From Lachnospiraceae bacterium (GTDB lineage: Bacteria > Bacillota > Clostridia > Lachnospirales > Lachnospiraceae), in assembly GCA_024698345.1 (NCBI GenBank), contig JAILRH010000220.1, positions 1 to 42,058 of the forward strand: a DNA stretch of 42,058 nt. The letters run 5' to 3'. The stretch's first letter is position 1; the number at the start of each line of letters is the position of its first letter. The notes under the pieces were generated by a model that saw only the letters and a list, made by a program, of their open reading frames with translations, did no database searches and was not told the DNA's origin. The translations under genes were made by a program, and so were the position numbers. Below, piece by piece: positions 33,176 through 41,860 of this stretch.

Positions 33176-36103
33176 TTAGTTGCCATCTCTAAATATGGTA
33201 ACAGTAGTTGAATCATCATGCAATAATAAATCAAAACGGGATTCAGGAAATGGCACTTCTAATTCTTCAATATTATTTTCATCACATACCAAATACCGCG
33301 TAAACTCACTATATCTAACATTTATGTTATTTATATTATTTCCTCTGCAATTGAGATAAACTAGTGCAATTTCCTCAATATCCAATTCACTCAGATTATT
33401 ATTACTGCAGTTAAGTACCGACAAAAATTCTGGACTATCCGCAAATAAATCATACTTATTAAAAATGCTGATTTCGTTATCTGAGAAGTCAAGGAATATC
33501 AAATCTTTAAAATATGCTTTCTCTCCCAATTCTAATTCTGTAAACTTGTTTCCTGAACAATCAAGCAATTCCAAATTTTCAGGAGACGCAAATACCAGAT
33601 TTTTTAAATTATTTGAACTGCAATCAAGTTCTTTTAACATGTCACATTGTTCCATATTCAATTCACTAATCTGATTGTTTAAACAATAAAGTTTCTCTAA
33701 TTTACTATTTCCAGATACATCGAGTGCTTTCAAATTATTGTTGCTGCAATTGATTGTTACTAAGTTTTTATTTGCTGCAAAATTCAGTTCTTCTATCACG
33801 TTTCCTCGGCAGTCAAGAAAATCAAGTTCACTCATCTTACCAAGGTTCAAAGCTGTAAGCTTATTATTTCTACAGTTTAAGTATTTCAAATTGCTGTTGC
33901 CTGTTTCCAAACTTGAAATATTTGAATTATGAAAATCAAGATACTCCAAATTATCCAAAACCGGTAATTCTTCCAATAAAGAGTTTGTAACTGCCAATGA
34001 TTTAACATTTTCGCAATTATTCAAACTAAATTGTTCAAGATAGTAACTGTTTTTTAAACTTACAACTTCCAAACTGTTATTATCTTCAATATTACATTCT
34101 TCCATCAAGATTAAATTGTCTGCCTCTATGTATTCGAGATTGTCATTGCCACATAAAGCCATCGCTCTCACTTTCAAGCATCCTGTAAAATCAACCTTTT
34201 TAACTTTAGGACAATAGCACACAGACATACTATCCAAATTTTCATTATAGCTCAAGTCTACTTCTTCAAGTTCCGAAAACTTCGCAGAGTCATCTTCGCC
34301 TATAATAAAGCATTCTCCCTCTAATCCTGCATTAGACCAGTTTATCTTTTTTAATCTACCATTTTCATCCCATTCATACTGATCTGAACTCCAGTCTCTG
34401 CTAACAGTATTATTATCATTATCAAAATTATCAATAATTGTTTCTAATCCCTCTACATCAGCCTCATTATACTGAACAGAAGAACTATCTGATTCTTCCG
34501 GAACTGCTTCCGTCACTGCCGCATTTTCAATCAAATCTCTGTAGTCATTATTATTGTTTATAATATTCTTTATATTATTCTTTATTTCAAATAAATTTAT
34601 TTTATTTGATTTAGCCAAAGGATTACCATCTAAATCCACTTTACTAAGTAATTTACATTTTGATAAATCAAGTTCTGTTAATTTATTATATTGGCATCTA
34701 ATTTCCCTAAGTTCTACGTTCTTAGATAAATCCAGTTTTTCCAATCCGCAACGATAACATCCTAATTCTTGCAATCTAAAGTTATTTGACAAATCAATAG
34801 TTTTCAAACCAGTTTCTCCGCAACTATCGTCGGTATTTAATCTCTCAATAAATCTGTTTTGTGTAATATCAATATATCTTAAAAAATAACTATCCTGTAT
34901 TACCAATACTACGAGCTTAGGATTCTGCGAAGTATCAATGTCTGCTATTAATTGGCTATCTACACCCAGTCCCCATAAATTATCACATCCATACACTTCC
35001 AACTGTGCCAAACAATCTGCCCCGTATAATTGTATTGATTCTATTTTTGTACAGCCATTAAACAATGCTCTGACAAGATTGTTCATATAATCTGCGCGCA
35101 CCTCAAGCAACTCAGTATTTCCGCTCAAGTCTATATTCCTAAATCCTATGGATTTGTCTAGATTAATCCTCAGCAAAGTTTTACTGTTATTGAGTGTTAA
35201 TTTATAAGCATCCGGATTTTGGCTTATATCTATAGTTTTGATTGACTCAAAAACACACGCACCATCATTACTGTTGTCATTGAAATTAAGATCACCTTTC
35301 AATCTCACGTCTGACCAGTTAATACCTGTAAGATTGCCATCCTTGTCCCATACATACTGGTCTGACTTAAGGTCCTCACTAACACTTGCACCTTTACTCT
35401 TCTGATATTTGATAATCTCTGTGAGTCCTGCAACATCTTTTGCATTCAATGAGACTGTTGTAGGTTCTTCAACTGTTGTCGTTTCCTCTACTGTTTCCTT
35501 TACAGTTGTAGTTTCTTCATGGGATGTTGTAATAATTTCTGTCGTCTGACTTTCAGATGATGTAACCTCACCTGCTGAAGTTGACTCTTCCTGCTTGGTT
35601 GTTATAATTTCACCTGCAGTCTCCTCCTCTGCAGTTGTGCTGTTCTCAGCAGTTGTTACAGGCTGTGTTGTTGCTGCCTGTGTTGTTGCAACTGTTGCCT
35701 TTGTAGTTGTAGCCTGTGTTGTTGTTGTCTGCTGTTCTGGAGTTGTTGTATTTGCTACAGTTGTATTCGTATTTAATCCTGTAGGAAGCCATTTTACTCT
35801 GACTTTACATTTATATTTCTTTTTGCCGACTTTAGCTGTAATAGTAGCCTTTCCAGGTTTGATTCCTTTTACAAGACCTTTTTTGCTAACCTTTGCAACC
35901 TTTTTATTTGAAGATTTCCATTTTACTTTTCCCTTTACATTTTTTACTTTTAACTTAACTGTTTTTCCAACATATATTGTTGCTTTCTTCTTATTGAGCT
36001 TTGCTTTTGCCTTTGCTGCTTCAACTGTAACTCCCGGTGTCATGGAAGCAACCATCGCAAGAGACAAAAACATTGCCATAGCTTTTGTACTACTATTCTT
36101 CAT
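33176..36103 (-). CDS. Large secreted Ig-like/leucine-rich-repeat surface protein
   Basis: A 975-aa protein with signal peptide (about 1-30), a Lys-rich bacterial Ig-like (Big2) domain (about 35-108, KVKWKSSNKKVAKVSKKG and GKATITAKVG), and a Thr/Glu-rich linker (about 110-220). Two copies of an N-cap-like module follow at about 222-270 and 548-598 (SDQYxWDxxGxLxxINWS), each succeeded by LRR arrays (about 280-500 and 600-960) with LxxLxCxxNxLxxLDxSxN repeats. No LPXTG signal or C-terminal anchor is present. It is likely a surface or secreted binding protein. The ATG at 36103 has AAGGAG 7 bases upstream; a GTG farther up has none. A divergent AraC-family gene may control it. Confidence 0.9.
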   Translation of the reverse strand: MKNSSTKAMAMFLSLAMVASMTPGVTVEAAKAKAKLNKKKATIYVGKTVKLKVKNVKGKVKWKSSNKKVAKVSKKGLVKGIKPGKATITAKVGKKKYKCKVRVKWLPTGLNTNTTVANTTTPEQQTTTTQATTTKATVATTQAATTQPVTTAENSTTAEEETAGEIITTKQEESTSAGEVTSSESQTTEIITTSHEETTTVKETVEETTTVEEPTTVSLNAKDVAGLTEIIKYQKSKGASVSEDLKSDQYVWDKDGNLTGINWSDVRLKGDLNFNDNSNDGACVFESIKTIDISQNPDAYKLTLNNSKTLLRINLDKSIGFRNIDLSGNTELLEVRADYMNNLVRALFNGCTKIESIQLYGADCLAQLEVYGCDNLWGLGVDSQLIADIDTSQNPKLVVLVIQDSYFLRYIDITQNRFIERLNTDDSCGETGLKTIDLSNNFRLQELGCYRCGLEKLDLSKNVELREIRCQYNKLTELDLSKCKLLSKVDLDGNPLAKSNKINLFEIKNNIKNIINNNNDYRDLIENAAVTEAVPEESDSSSVQYNEADVEGLETIIDNFDNDNNTVSRDWSSDQYEWDENGRLKKINWSNAGLEGECFIIGEDDSAKFSELEEVDLSYNENLDSMSVCYCPKVKKVDFTGCLKVRAMALCGNDNLEYIEADNLILMEECNIEDNNSLEVVSLKNSYYLEQFSLNNCENVKSLAVTNSLLEELPVLDNLEYLDFHNSNISSLETGNSNLKYLNCRNNKLTALNLGKMSELDFLDCRGNVIEELNFAANKNLVTINCSNNNLKALDVSGNSKLEKLYCLNNQISELNMEQCDMLKELDCSSNNLKNLVFASPENLELLDCSGNKFTELELGEKAYFKDLIFLDFSDNEISIFNKYDLFADSPEFLSVLNCSNNNLSELDIEEIALVYLNCRGNNINNINVRYSEFTRYLVCDENNIEELEVPFPESRFDLLLHDDSTTVTIFRDGN

Positions 36104-36200
36104 ACTTCTTCTCCTTTTCCTAAATATTAAAATTGTCACTTTTTCCTGTTTTCAAAGCTACCCGCGTTCATGATACGGAATTAGTGCCATTCCTCCCATA

Positions 36201-36229
36201 ATTGTATTATAATAATGCAACTGATTCAA
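36201..36229 (-). promoter_or_regulatory. Predicted promoter of the LRR protein gene
   Basis: On the minus strand TTGAAT (36224-36229), a 17-bp spacer and TACAAT (36201-36206); an alternative TATAAT overlaps just upstream. This gives a leader of about 90 bases containing GGGAGG without a matching start. Confidence 0.45.
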
Positions 36230-36314
36230 TAATAACATAGGTAAATTAACCCGCATTATCGCGCCACTCATGCATAATTACATATTATTTGCACTTATTC
36301 TACGCCAAAATCCC

Positions 36315-36342
36315 TTGTCTGTTTCCTATATACTGTTATAAT
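36315..36342 (+). promoter_or_regulatory. Predicted promoter of the AraC-family regulator
   Basis: TTGTCT (36315-36320), a 16-bp spacer and consensus TATAAT (36337-36342) with a TGT extended -10. Transcription would begin near 36349, 26 bases before the ATG. The divergent 270-bp gap carries no gene. Confidence 0.6.
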
Positions 36343-36374
36343 TAATTATAGTTTTTAGAACGGAGAATGATAGT

Positions 36375-37187
36375 ATGATTGAGGATATTTACAATTTTGA
36401 TCACTCTGCGGACAATAGCCGGGGAGTTATTTTTTCACTGACCGGAATTACATATGCTGACAAGAACTACCGCATTGCCAGAAGAAATTCTGACGTTACG
36501 GTTATCGAATATATTATGGAAGGCGAAGGAACTGTGGAAGTGGACGGAAAGGTCTTTCATCCAAAAAAAGGGGACAGCTACCTTTTGCCACAGGGGTCCA
36601 GTCACTGTTACTACCCAAATCCAAACAATCCATGGAAGAAAATCTGGATCAATCTTTCAGGGCAGCTTATGTCAGAAATCCTAACCGCATATTCCCTTGA
36701 TAATGTGTACCTGTTCGAAAACCTGTACACAAAAGATTTGCTGGAAGAGATTGTTAATAATGCAAAAAATAAGATTCCTGATCTTGATCTTTCCACCGGC
36801 AAACTTGTTTATGAGATTCTGTATCGAATGAAGATGCACACAAAAAAGCAAGAACCATTAATGAACGAAAATGCACGTATTATGAAGGATTACATCAATG
36901 ACCATTTGTTTGAAGTGATTACGCTGTCGACCTTGTCCGAACTTATCGGAATGTCTGACCAGCATACCATCCGCATTTTCAAATCGGCTTTCGGCTCAAC
37001 TCCATATCAGTACATTTTATGGAAAAAACTGGATTATGCGAAGATGTATTTAAAGAACACAAATATGAGTGTAAAGGAGATTTCAAAGAAACTTGCTTTT
37101 ACTGATGAGTTTTATTTTTCTAATGTATTCAAGAAAAAGATTGGAATTTCCCCTAGCGAATATAAATCAAAATTTACAAGAAACTAA
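36375..37187 (+). CDS. AraC-family transcriptional regulator
   Basis: A 270-aa regulator. The N-terminal part is a cupin-like sensor (about 30-100, with GTVEVDGKVFHPKKGDSYLLPQG, listed here as GEGTVEVDG and GDSYLLPQG). The C-terminal part is a double helix-turn-helix AraC DNA-binding domain (about 165-268), with the first helix pair LSELIGMSDQHTIRIFKSAFG, and MSVKEISKKLAFTDEFYFS before FKKKIGISPSEYK. CGGAG 9 bases upstream supports the start. AraC proteins of this size with a cupin often sense a sugar or other small molecule and control neighbouring genes. The divergent LRR surface-protein gene is an obvious target candidate, but that is inference. Confidence 0.93.
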   Translation: MIEDIYNFDHSADNSRGVIFSLTGITYADKNYRIARRNSDVTVIEYIMEGEGTVEVDGKVFHPKKGDSYLLPQGSSHCYYPNPNNPWKKIWINLSGQLMSEILTAYSLDNVYLFENLYTKDLLEEIVNNAKNKIPDLDLSTGKLVYEILYRMKMHTKKQEPLMNENARIMKDYINDHLFEVITLSTLSELIGMSDQHTIRIFKSAFGSTPYQYILWKKLDYAKMYLKNTNMSVKEISKKLAFTDEFYFSNVFKKKIGISPSEYKSKFTRN

Positions 37188-37214
37188 GAACGGGTGGCAA
37201 TCTCGCAGTAATTG

Positions 37215-37283
37215 TATTTGTCTGACAGAAGGTCCATGTGCTTTGGAACACATTTGCTGCAGATGGAACTGTGTAGACAAATA
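37215..37283. repeat. Imperfect inverted repeat after the AraC gene
   Basis: TATTTGTCT (37215-37223) and AGACAAATA (37275-37283) are exact inverted ends. Inside them ACAG and CCAT match GATGG and CTGT with small differences, so the whole 69 bases fold as one hairpin. The function is unknown; it could be a tiny non-autonomous element. Confidence 0.45.
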
Positions 37284-37364
37284 TTCCCTTTGATTTTTTA
37301 TTGTTAAATTACCCAGTTTCAAGGCTACTGCCAAAATGAGCATGTATATAATTAACATAAAAAA

Positions 37365-37416
37365 TTAACATGCATAAATCCTTTATTTATCAAGAACTAT
37401 GCATGTTAACATTATT
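37365..37416. terminator. Probable bidirectional terminator
   Basis: TTAACATGCATA (37365-37376) and its exact complement TATGCATGTTAA (37398-37409) enclose a 21-base loop. A-run or T-rich sequence follows on either strand (ATTATTTTTA on plus, TTTTTTA on minus). It separates the AraC gene from the converging permease gene. Confidence 0.6.
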
Positions 37417-37452
37417 TTTATCAACCTATATTAAGTATAATATTTGCATTTA

Positions 37453-38823
37453 TTACTTTTTATTGTCTTTTTTCTTTTTGCCCTTTACTGCTTTACACGA
37501 GTTGGGTCCTTTACTTGTGTTGAGCACCCCATCTCCCCTTTTTCTGTTTGCAATATAGCTGTGATATAGTTTTGTGAGCATCTTTTCTTCCGGTTTATTA
37601 TCTACTTTAAGGGATTCAAGATCATTAATCTTCTTCATGGCAAGTCGCTTTTCCACCACATCATCCAAGATGTATGAAATAACTGCTACGCACGGAACTC
37701 CAAAGAACATTCCGACCACGCCTCCAAGCCAGCCCCCCACACTGATTGCAAATATAATCCAGATTGGTCTGAGCCCTGTCTTATCCCCAAGAATATATGG
37801 TCCTAAGATATTACCGTCAAACTGCTGCAATACAACAATGAGTATTAAAAATGCAAGTGCCTGCTTTGGTGATACCGCAAGGAAAATAATCAGAATACTT
37901 GGAATTCCTCCGAGGAACGGTCCGAAATACGGAATCATATTTGTCAGACCAACAACGATACTAATCAAAACGGCATATGACTCTCCGATATTGAAAATCT
38001 TCATTGCAACAAGACATATAATTCCGATAATCAGTGAATCAATGGATTTTCCAATAATAAATCCACTGAATATTTCGTTCGCCTTTTCTAGTGTATGCCA
38101 TGCATATTTTGCCTTTTTCTCACTAAGCAGTGCAAAAATAACTCTCTCACCGTTTCTAACCAAAATGTTCTTATCAAGGAGCATATAAATAGAAACAATA
38201 ATTGCAACTATAAAATTGAGAATCCATTTCAGTACAGACATTGAGGCGCCTGCAAGGTTTGGTGCTATACCGGTAGCCCAGTTTCTGAATTTTATGATGT
38301 ACTGTGGCATGCTGTCCTGAACAACCTTTTTGATATAATCCATGGTAGGATTCTGATGCTTTTCCGAAAAATCATTTATCATGGCAAACATCTTCAGATA
38401 GAGTTCATTTATACTTCCCGCCATATCTGTGATACTTGTTATTAATGCAGGTATGATAAAAAACAGTGCGCCGGTTATGATTCCAATTACAATCACATAT
38501 GAAATGATTAGTGACAAACCTTTTCTAAGGCTCGGGCTCTCAATATGAAACAGTTTGACCAAAATATGTCTGTCTACGCTGTTTGCCAGATTTCCCATAA
38601 TATATGCTATAAAGAAACCTACTAAAAAAGGGGAAAGGCTTGATAACAATCCTCCGAGTTTTTCTTTTGTAGCGTCCCAATTCCATATGGTTCTTGCAAA
38701 AATAGTACATATGATTATGCAGCCAACTGCATACATGCACATTCTAAGGAACTGCTTTTCACTCATAAATTTGAATGACTTATTCTCTTCTTCCGCTGCT
38801 ACGTTATTATTGTTCTCTTCCAT
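37453..38823 (-). CDS. AI-2E/PerM-family membrane transporter
   Basis: A 456-aa protein of the AI-2E family (PerM/YtvI/YdiK-like), with about eight membrane segments over residues about 29-385. Seen are the family-typical hydrophobic loop with FFIAYIMGNLANSVDR early, and YFGPFLGGIPSILIIFLAV with GNILGPYILGDKTGLRP late. The C-terminal cytosolic tail is strongly basic and ends in KGKKKKDNKK. Members export varied substrates (a quorum signal in one described case, ions in others), so the cargo here is unknown. AAGGAGG four bases upstream fixes the ATG. It starts 80 bp after the ATPase gene on the same strand and may be co-transcribed with it, despite a weak terminator-like stem between. Confidence 0.92.
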   Translation of the reverse strand: MEENNNNVAAEEENKSFKFMSEKQFLRMCMYAVGCIIICTIFARTIWNWDATKEKLGGLLSSLSPFLVGFFIAYIMGNLANSVDRHILVKLFHIESPSLRKGLSLIISYVIVIGIITGALFFIIPALITSITDMAGSINELYLKMFAMINDFSEKHQNPTMDYIKKVVQDSMPQYIIKFRNWATGIAPNLAGASMSVLKWILNFIVAIIVSIYMLLDKNILVRNGERVIFALLSEKKAKYAWHTLEKANEIFSGFIIGKSIDSLIIGIICLVAMKIFNIGESYAVLISIVVGLTNMIPYFGPFLGGIPSILIIFLAVSPKQALAFLILIVVLQQFDGNILGPYILGDKTGLRPIWIIFAISVGGWLGGVVGMFFGVPCVAVISYILDDVVEKRLAMKKINDLESLKVDNKPEEKMLTKLYHSYIANRKRGDGVLNTSKGPNSCKAVKGKKKKDNKK

Positions 38824-38859
38824 GGTTCCTCCTTGCGATATTAATGTGTTTAGAAAATC

Positions 38860-38880
38860 AAGAACGCCTGAGACGTTCCT
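38860..38880 (-). terminator. Weak terminator-like stem-loop between ATPase and permease genes
   Basis: On the minus strand AGGAACG pairs with CGTTCTT (one G-T pair) around a 7-base loop, followed by GATTTTCT. The sequence is related to the hairpin half of the dispersed repeat at 3464, so it may be a repeat relic rather than a dedicated terminator. Confidence 0.35.
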
Positions 38881-38903
38881 GACTAATTGTTTTTTATAAA
38901 TTT

Positions 38904-41606
38904 TTAAATATTTCTATCTTTCTTAATCTGTAATCTTTCCTTTGCAAGTGTAATTGCCGCATTAATCATAACGCCAGAAACTGCAATGAAAAAGATAACT
39001 CCGACATCGCCGACACTTACAGGGGCAAGCTTAAGCAACTTACTAAGTGGTGCAATAGCAAGAACACCAATCTGTAACAATATTCCGGCTACAGTAATAA
39101 TGTTAAGTGCTTTATTGTTCCATGATTCCTTAGTAAAGAATGCAAGACGACCTGTTGTCTTACATACATAAGCCATAAGCATTTCGTTTATTGCAAGTGT
39201 ACTGAAGCAGTAAGTTCTACAGAGTCTCAAAAGTTCTGCATCTTTTCCTAAATGTCCAAGAATATCACCTGCACCGTATTTAACAATTACAGGAAGTAAG
39301 AATGCAAGCAATGCTGCACAACCACTGATTAATCCCTGAATTACAATATTAATATAGTCTCCCTTATCAAGGATACCTGCTTTAACATCTCTTGGCTTTT
39401 CGTTCATTACTGAATCAGAACCCACGTCCATACCAAGTGCAAGGGAAGGTGCTGTATCTGTAAGAAGGTTAACCCAGAGAATCTGTATTGTGGAAAGTGG
39501 TGATGAAAATCCTGCAAAAATAGCTGAAGCCATAAGTACCACTTCCCCGAAGTTTGAACGTAATAAGTAAACTACAGATTTCTTAATGTTATTGAAGAGG
39601 TTACGTCCTTCCATAACCGCATTCTTTATAGTGATGAAATTATCGTCAACAAGTATCATCTCTGCTGCATCTTTGGCAACTTCAGTTCCACCGATACCCA
39701 TGGCTACACCGATATCAGCTGCTTTGAGTGATGGCGCATCATTAACACCGTCACCTGTCATTGAACAAATCTTGCCATGTGACTGGAACGCCTGCACAAT
39801 CTGTACCTTGTTCTCAGGTGAAACACGCGCAAATACTCTGTAGTTGAGAACTGTCTTCTTGAATTCTTCAGGATCCATCTCATCGATTTCCGCACCGGAA
39901 ATACACTGCGAAATATCATTTGCGATATCCAGTTCTTTTGCAATTGCAAATGCAGTAATCTTGTGGTCACCGGTAATCATGGCAACGTCGATACCTGCAT
40001 TGTGACATTCATAAACTGTCTCCTTAACACCTTCCTTTGGAGGGTCAATCATTGCAGAGAGACCAACGAATATCATGTCCTTCTCCTGTGGCTCTGTATC
40101 ACCCTCGCGGTAAGCAAGTGCCAGTACACGGAGTGCTTCAGAACTCATCTTCTCTGCTGATTTAGAAGCGTTAAGAATATCTTCGGTTGTAATTTTTCTA
40201 ACTCCGTTTTCATCTAAAATGCGATCACATCTTACGATAACAGAATCAATGGCCCCCTTTGTAAATGAAACATTCTTTGTCTCACCGTTCTTTTCAACCT
40301 TATCTAATGTAGTCATCATCTTACGGTCTGAATCAAAAGGAATCTCATCAAATCTTGTGATGCCTTCCATTATGCTGTCGTAACCTAATTTGTTATCTTT
40401 TGCGTATTTAATAAATGCTGTCTCAGTAGGATCACCGATTTCTTCCCCTGTTTTTGAAGAATATTTTGCATCATTACATGCCAAAAATCCTGTGAGCAAA
40501 TGTGAAAATATAGGATTATTAAGTTCGATATCTGCTGAGTCAACTTCTTCTCCCAGGAAGTACCACCTTACAACAGTCATTTTGTTCTGTGTAAGTGTTC
40601 CTGTCTTATCAGAACAGATAACATTTACGGCACCAAGTGTTTCTACTGCGTGAATCTGCTTAACAATAGCATTACGCTTACTCATCTTCTGGATTCCTGA
40701 TGAGAGAACCAGTGTAACAACTGTAGCAAGTCCTTCAGGAATAACTGCAACTGCAAATGCAATGGAAATCATCAAAGTTTCGATAATATCAGTTTTGTAA
40801 ACAAAATACTGACATACGACCATGAGAAGACAGAGAACTACACCTGCAATACCAAGTACTAATGATATGCTGTTTAAGTTCTTCTGAAGTGGAGTCTCCT
40901 GCTTTGTAATCTTGTGTAACATACTTGAAATCTTACCGATTTCTGTATTGTCACCTATCTTTTCAACAACACCTTCTCCACGACCATATTCTACTAATGT
41001 AGACATAAATGCCTTATCCTTGCGGTCACCAAGTGGTGTTTTGTCATTACTCTTTTCTCTGCTGTCCTTTTCTACAGCAACACTCTCTCCTGTCAGAGCG
41101 GATTCATTTATCTTTAATGAACTTGTATCTGTCAGGGCAAGGTCTGCAGGAATTACACGACCTGCTTCAAGAATTACATAATCACCTACAACCAGGTCTG
41201 CAGCAGGAATTTCTTTCTGCTTTCCATCTCTGATAACTATTGCGGTGGAAGCATTAATCTGCTTCAGTGCTTCAACTGATTTCTCGGCGGATACTTCCTG
41301 AACAGTACCAATAATGACATTGGCAAGTACAACTACGATAATGATAATACCGTCAACTAATTCCTTATTAGCGATAGAAATTACTGCGGCAGCAATTAAA
41401 AGTAATAAAAGAGGAGATGCAAACTGCTCAAGGATCATAGAAAATATACTTTTTTTCTTACCCTGAGTAAGAACATTCCTACCTTCTTTTGCTCTCTCTA
41501 GAGCTTCCTCAGTTGTCAAACCCTTGACGTTTTCGGTACTTGTCTTATTAGTGTTTGTACCGGAGTTTTCAGGTTTTTTGTTTGTTTTTGTACCTTTTTT
41601 GCTCAT
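38904..41606 (-). CDS. P-type calcium-transporting ATPase
   Basis: A 900-aa P-type IIB-like calcium pump, full length. It has an N-terminal cation-transporter domain, ALTGES near residue 170-175 (actuator), AVIPEGLATVV in M4 near 287 and the phosphorylation motif DKTGTLTQN (Asp333). A KGA nucleotide site, MITGDH, TGDGVNDAP and the M6 segment NLLTDTAPSLALGMD follow, then a C-terminal four-helix cation ATPase region. It pumps Ca2+ out of the cell with ATP. Residues 1-25 are a Lys/Asn/Thr-rich cytosolic tail. The start is uncertain: ATG at 41606 has GAGGG 8 bases upstream, while the ATG at 41621 has only a weak purine stretch. Mn2+ as cargo is an alternative. Confidence 0.94.
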   Translation of the reverse strand: MSKKGTKTNKKPENSGTNTNKTSTENVKGLTTEEALERAKEGRNVLTQGKKKSIFSMILEQFASPLLLLLIAAAVISIANKELVDGIIIIVVVLANVIIGTVQEVSAEKSVEALKQINASTAIVIRDGKQKEIPAADLVVGDYVILEAGRVIPADLALTDTSSLKINESALTGESVAVEKDSREKSNDKTPLGDRKDKAFMSTLVEYGRGEGVVEKIGDNTEIGKISSMLHKITKQETPLQKNLNSISLVLGIAGVVLCLLMVVCQYFVYKTDIIETLMISIAFAVAVIPEGLATVVTLVLSSGIQKMSKRNAIVKQIHAVETLGAVNVICSDKTGTLTQNKMTVVRWYFLGEEVDSADIELNNPIFSHLLTGFLACNDAKYSSKTGEEIGDPTETAFIKYAKDNKLGYDSIMEGITRFDEIPFDSDRKMMTTLDKVEKNGETKNVSFTKGAIDSVIVRCDRILDENGVRKITTEDILNASKSAEKMSSEALRVLALAYREGDTEPQEKDMIFVGLSAMIDPPKEGVKETVYECHNAGIDVAMITGDHKITAFAIAKELDIANDISQCISGAEIDEMDPEEFKKTVLNYRVFARVSPENKVQIVQAFQSHGKICSMTGDGVNDAPSLKAADIGVAMGIGGTEVAKDAAEMILVDDNFITIKNAVMEGRNLFNNIKKSVVYLLRSNFGEVVLMASAIFAGFSSPLSTIQILWVNLLTDTAPSLALGMDVGSDSVMNEKPRDVKAGILDKGDYINIVIQGLISGCAALLAFLLPVIVKYGAGDILGHLGKDAELLRLCRTYCFSTLAINEMLMAYVCKTTGRLAFFTKESWNNKALNIITVAGILLQIGVLAIAPLSKLLKLAPVSVGDVGVIFFIAVSGVMINAAITLAKERLQIKKDRNI

Positions 41607-41621
41607 CTCATTTACCCTCAT

Positions 41622-41802
41622 TCTTTCTTTTTTAAGTCTGAAACTATTATATAATAGAATCTTTTATATAACAAACTAAATTTCATAATAATAATTCTGT
41701 CTAATTGGTCTACATCAGCGTGCAACGAGCAATGAAGTTCGAATCCTGGACACCCTGCGGACCTAAGTCTATTTTAAAAACTGTTATATGACTTTATTAA
41801 TT
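41622..41802. other. Intergenic stretch with a tRNA-like T-arm fragment
   Basis: No reading frame or promoter is convincing here. The plus strand at about 41735-41760 contains GTTCGAATC with CCTGGACACCC after it, as in the 3' half of a tRNA. The T-stem does not pair (only about two of five pairs) and no 5' half matches. It is best read as a decayed fragment or coincidence. Confidence 0.35.
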
Positions 41803-41860
41803 GTTATAAGAACATCGGGAAAGCCTTTATTTATAAGACTTTCCCAAGTTATAACTTTTT
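41803..41860 (+). terminator. Nested stem-loop terminator
   Basis: GTTATAA (41803-41809) pairs with TTATAAC (41849-41855), and inside it GGGAAAG (41817-41823) pairs with CTTTCCC (41839-41845). TTTTT follows on the plus strand. A further outer pairing, AATTGTTATAAGAAC with GTTCTTAACAATT (41868-41880), surrounds it. It may have ended a now-lost plus-strand transcript, since no plus-strand gene precedes it. The rest, 41883-42058, shows no supported gene. Confidence 0.6.

Noticed and set aside
35595..36173. 192-codon plus-strand frame opposite the LRR protein start
   Set aside because: Val/Ala-rich antisense of the Thr/Lys-rich region; shadow of a well-supported gene.
41700..41765. Complete tRNA gene
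   Set aside because: Only the T-loop-like GTTCGAATC fits; the T-stem, acceptor and anticodon arms do not pair.
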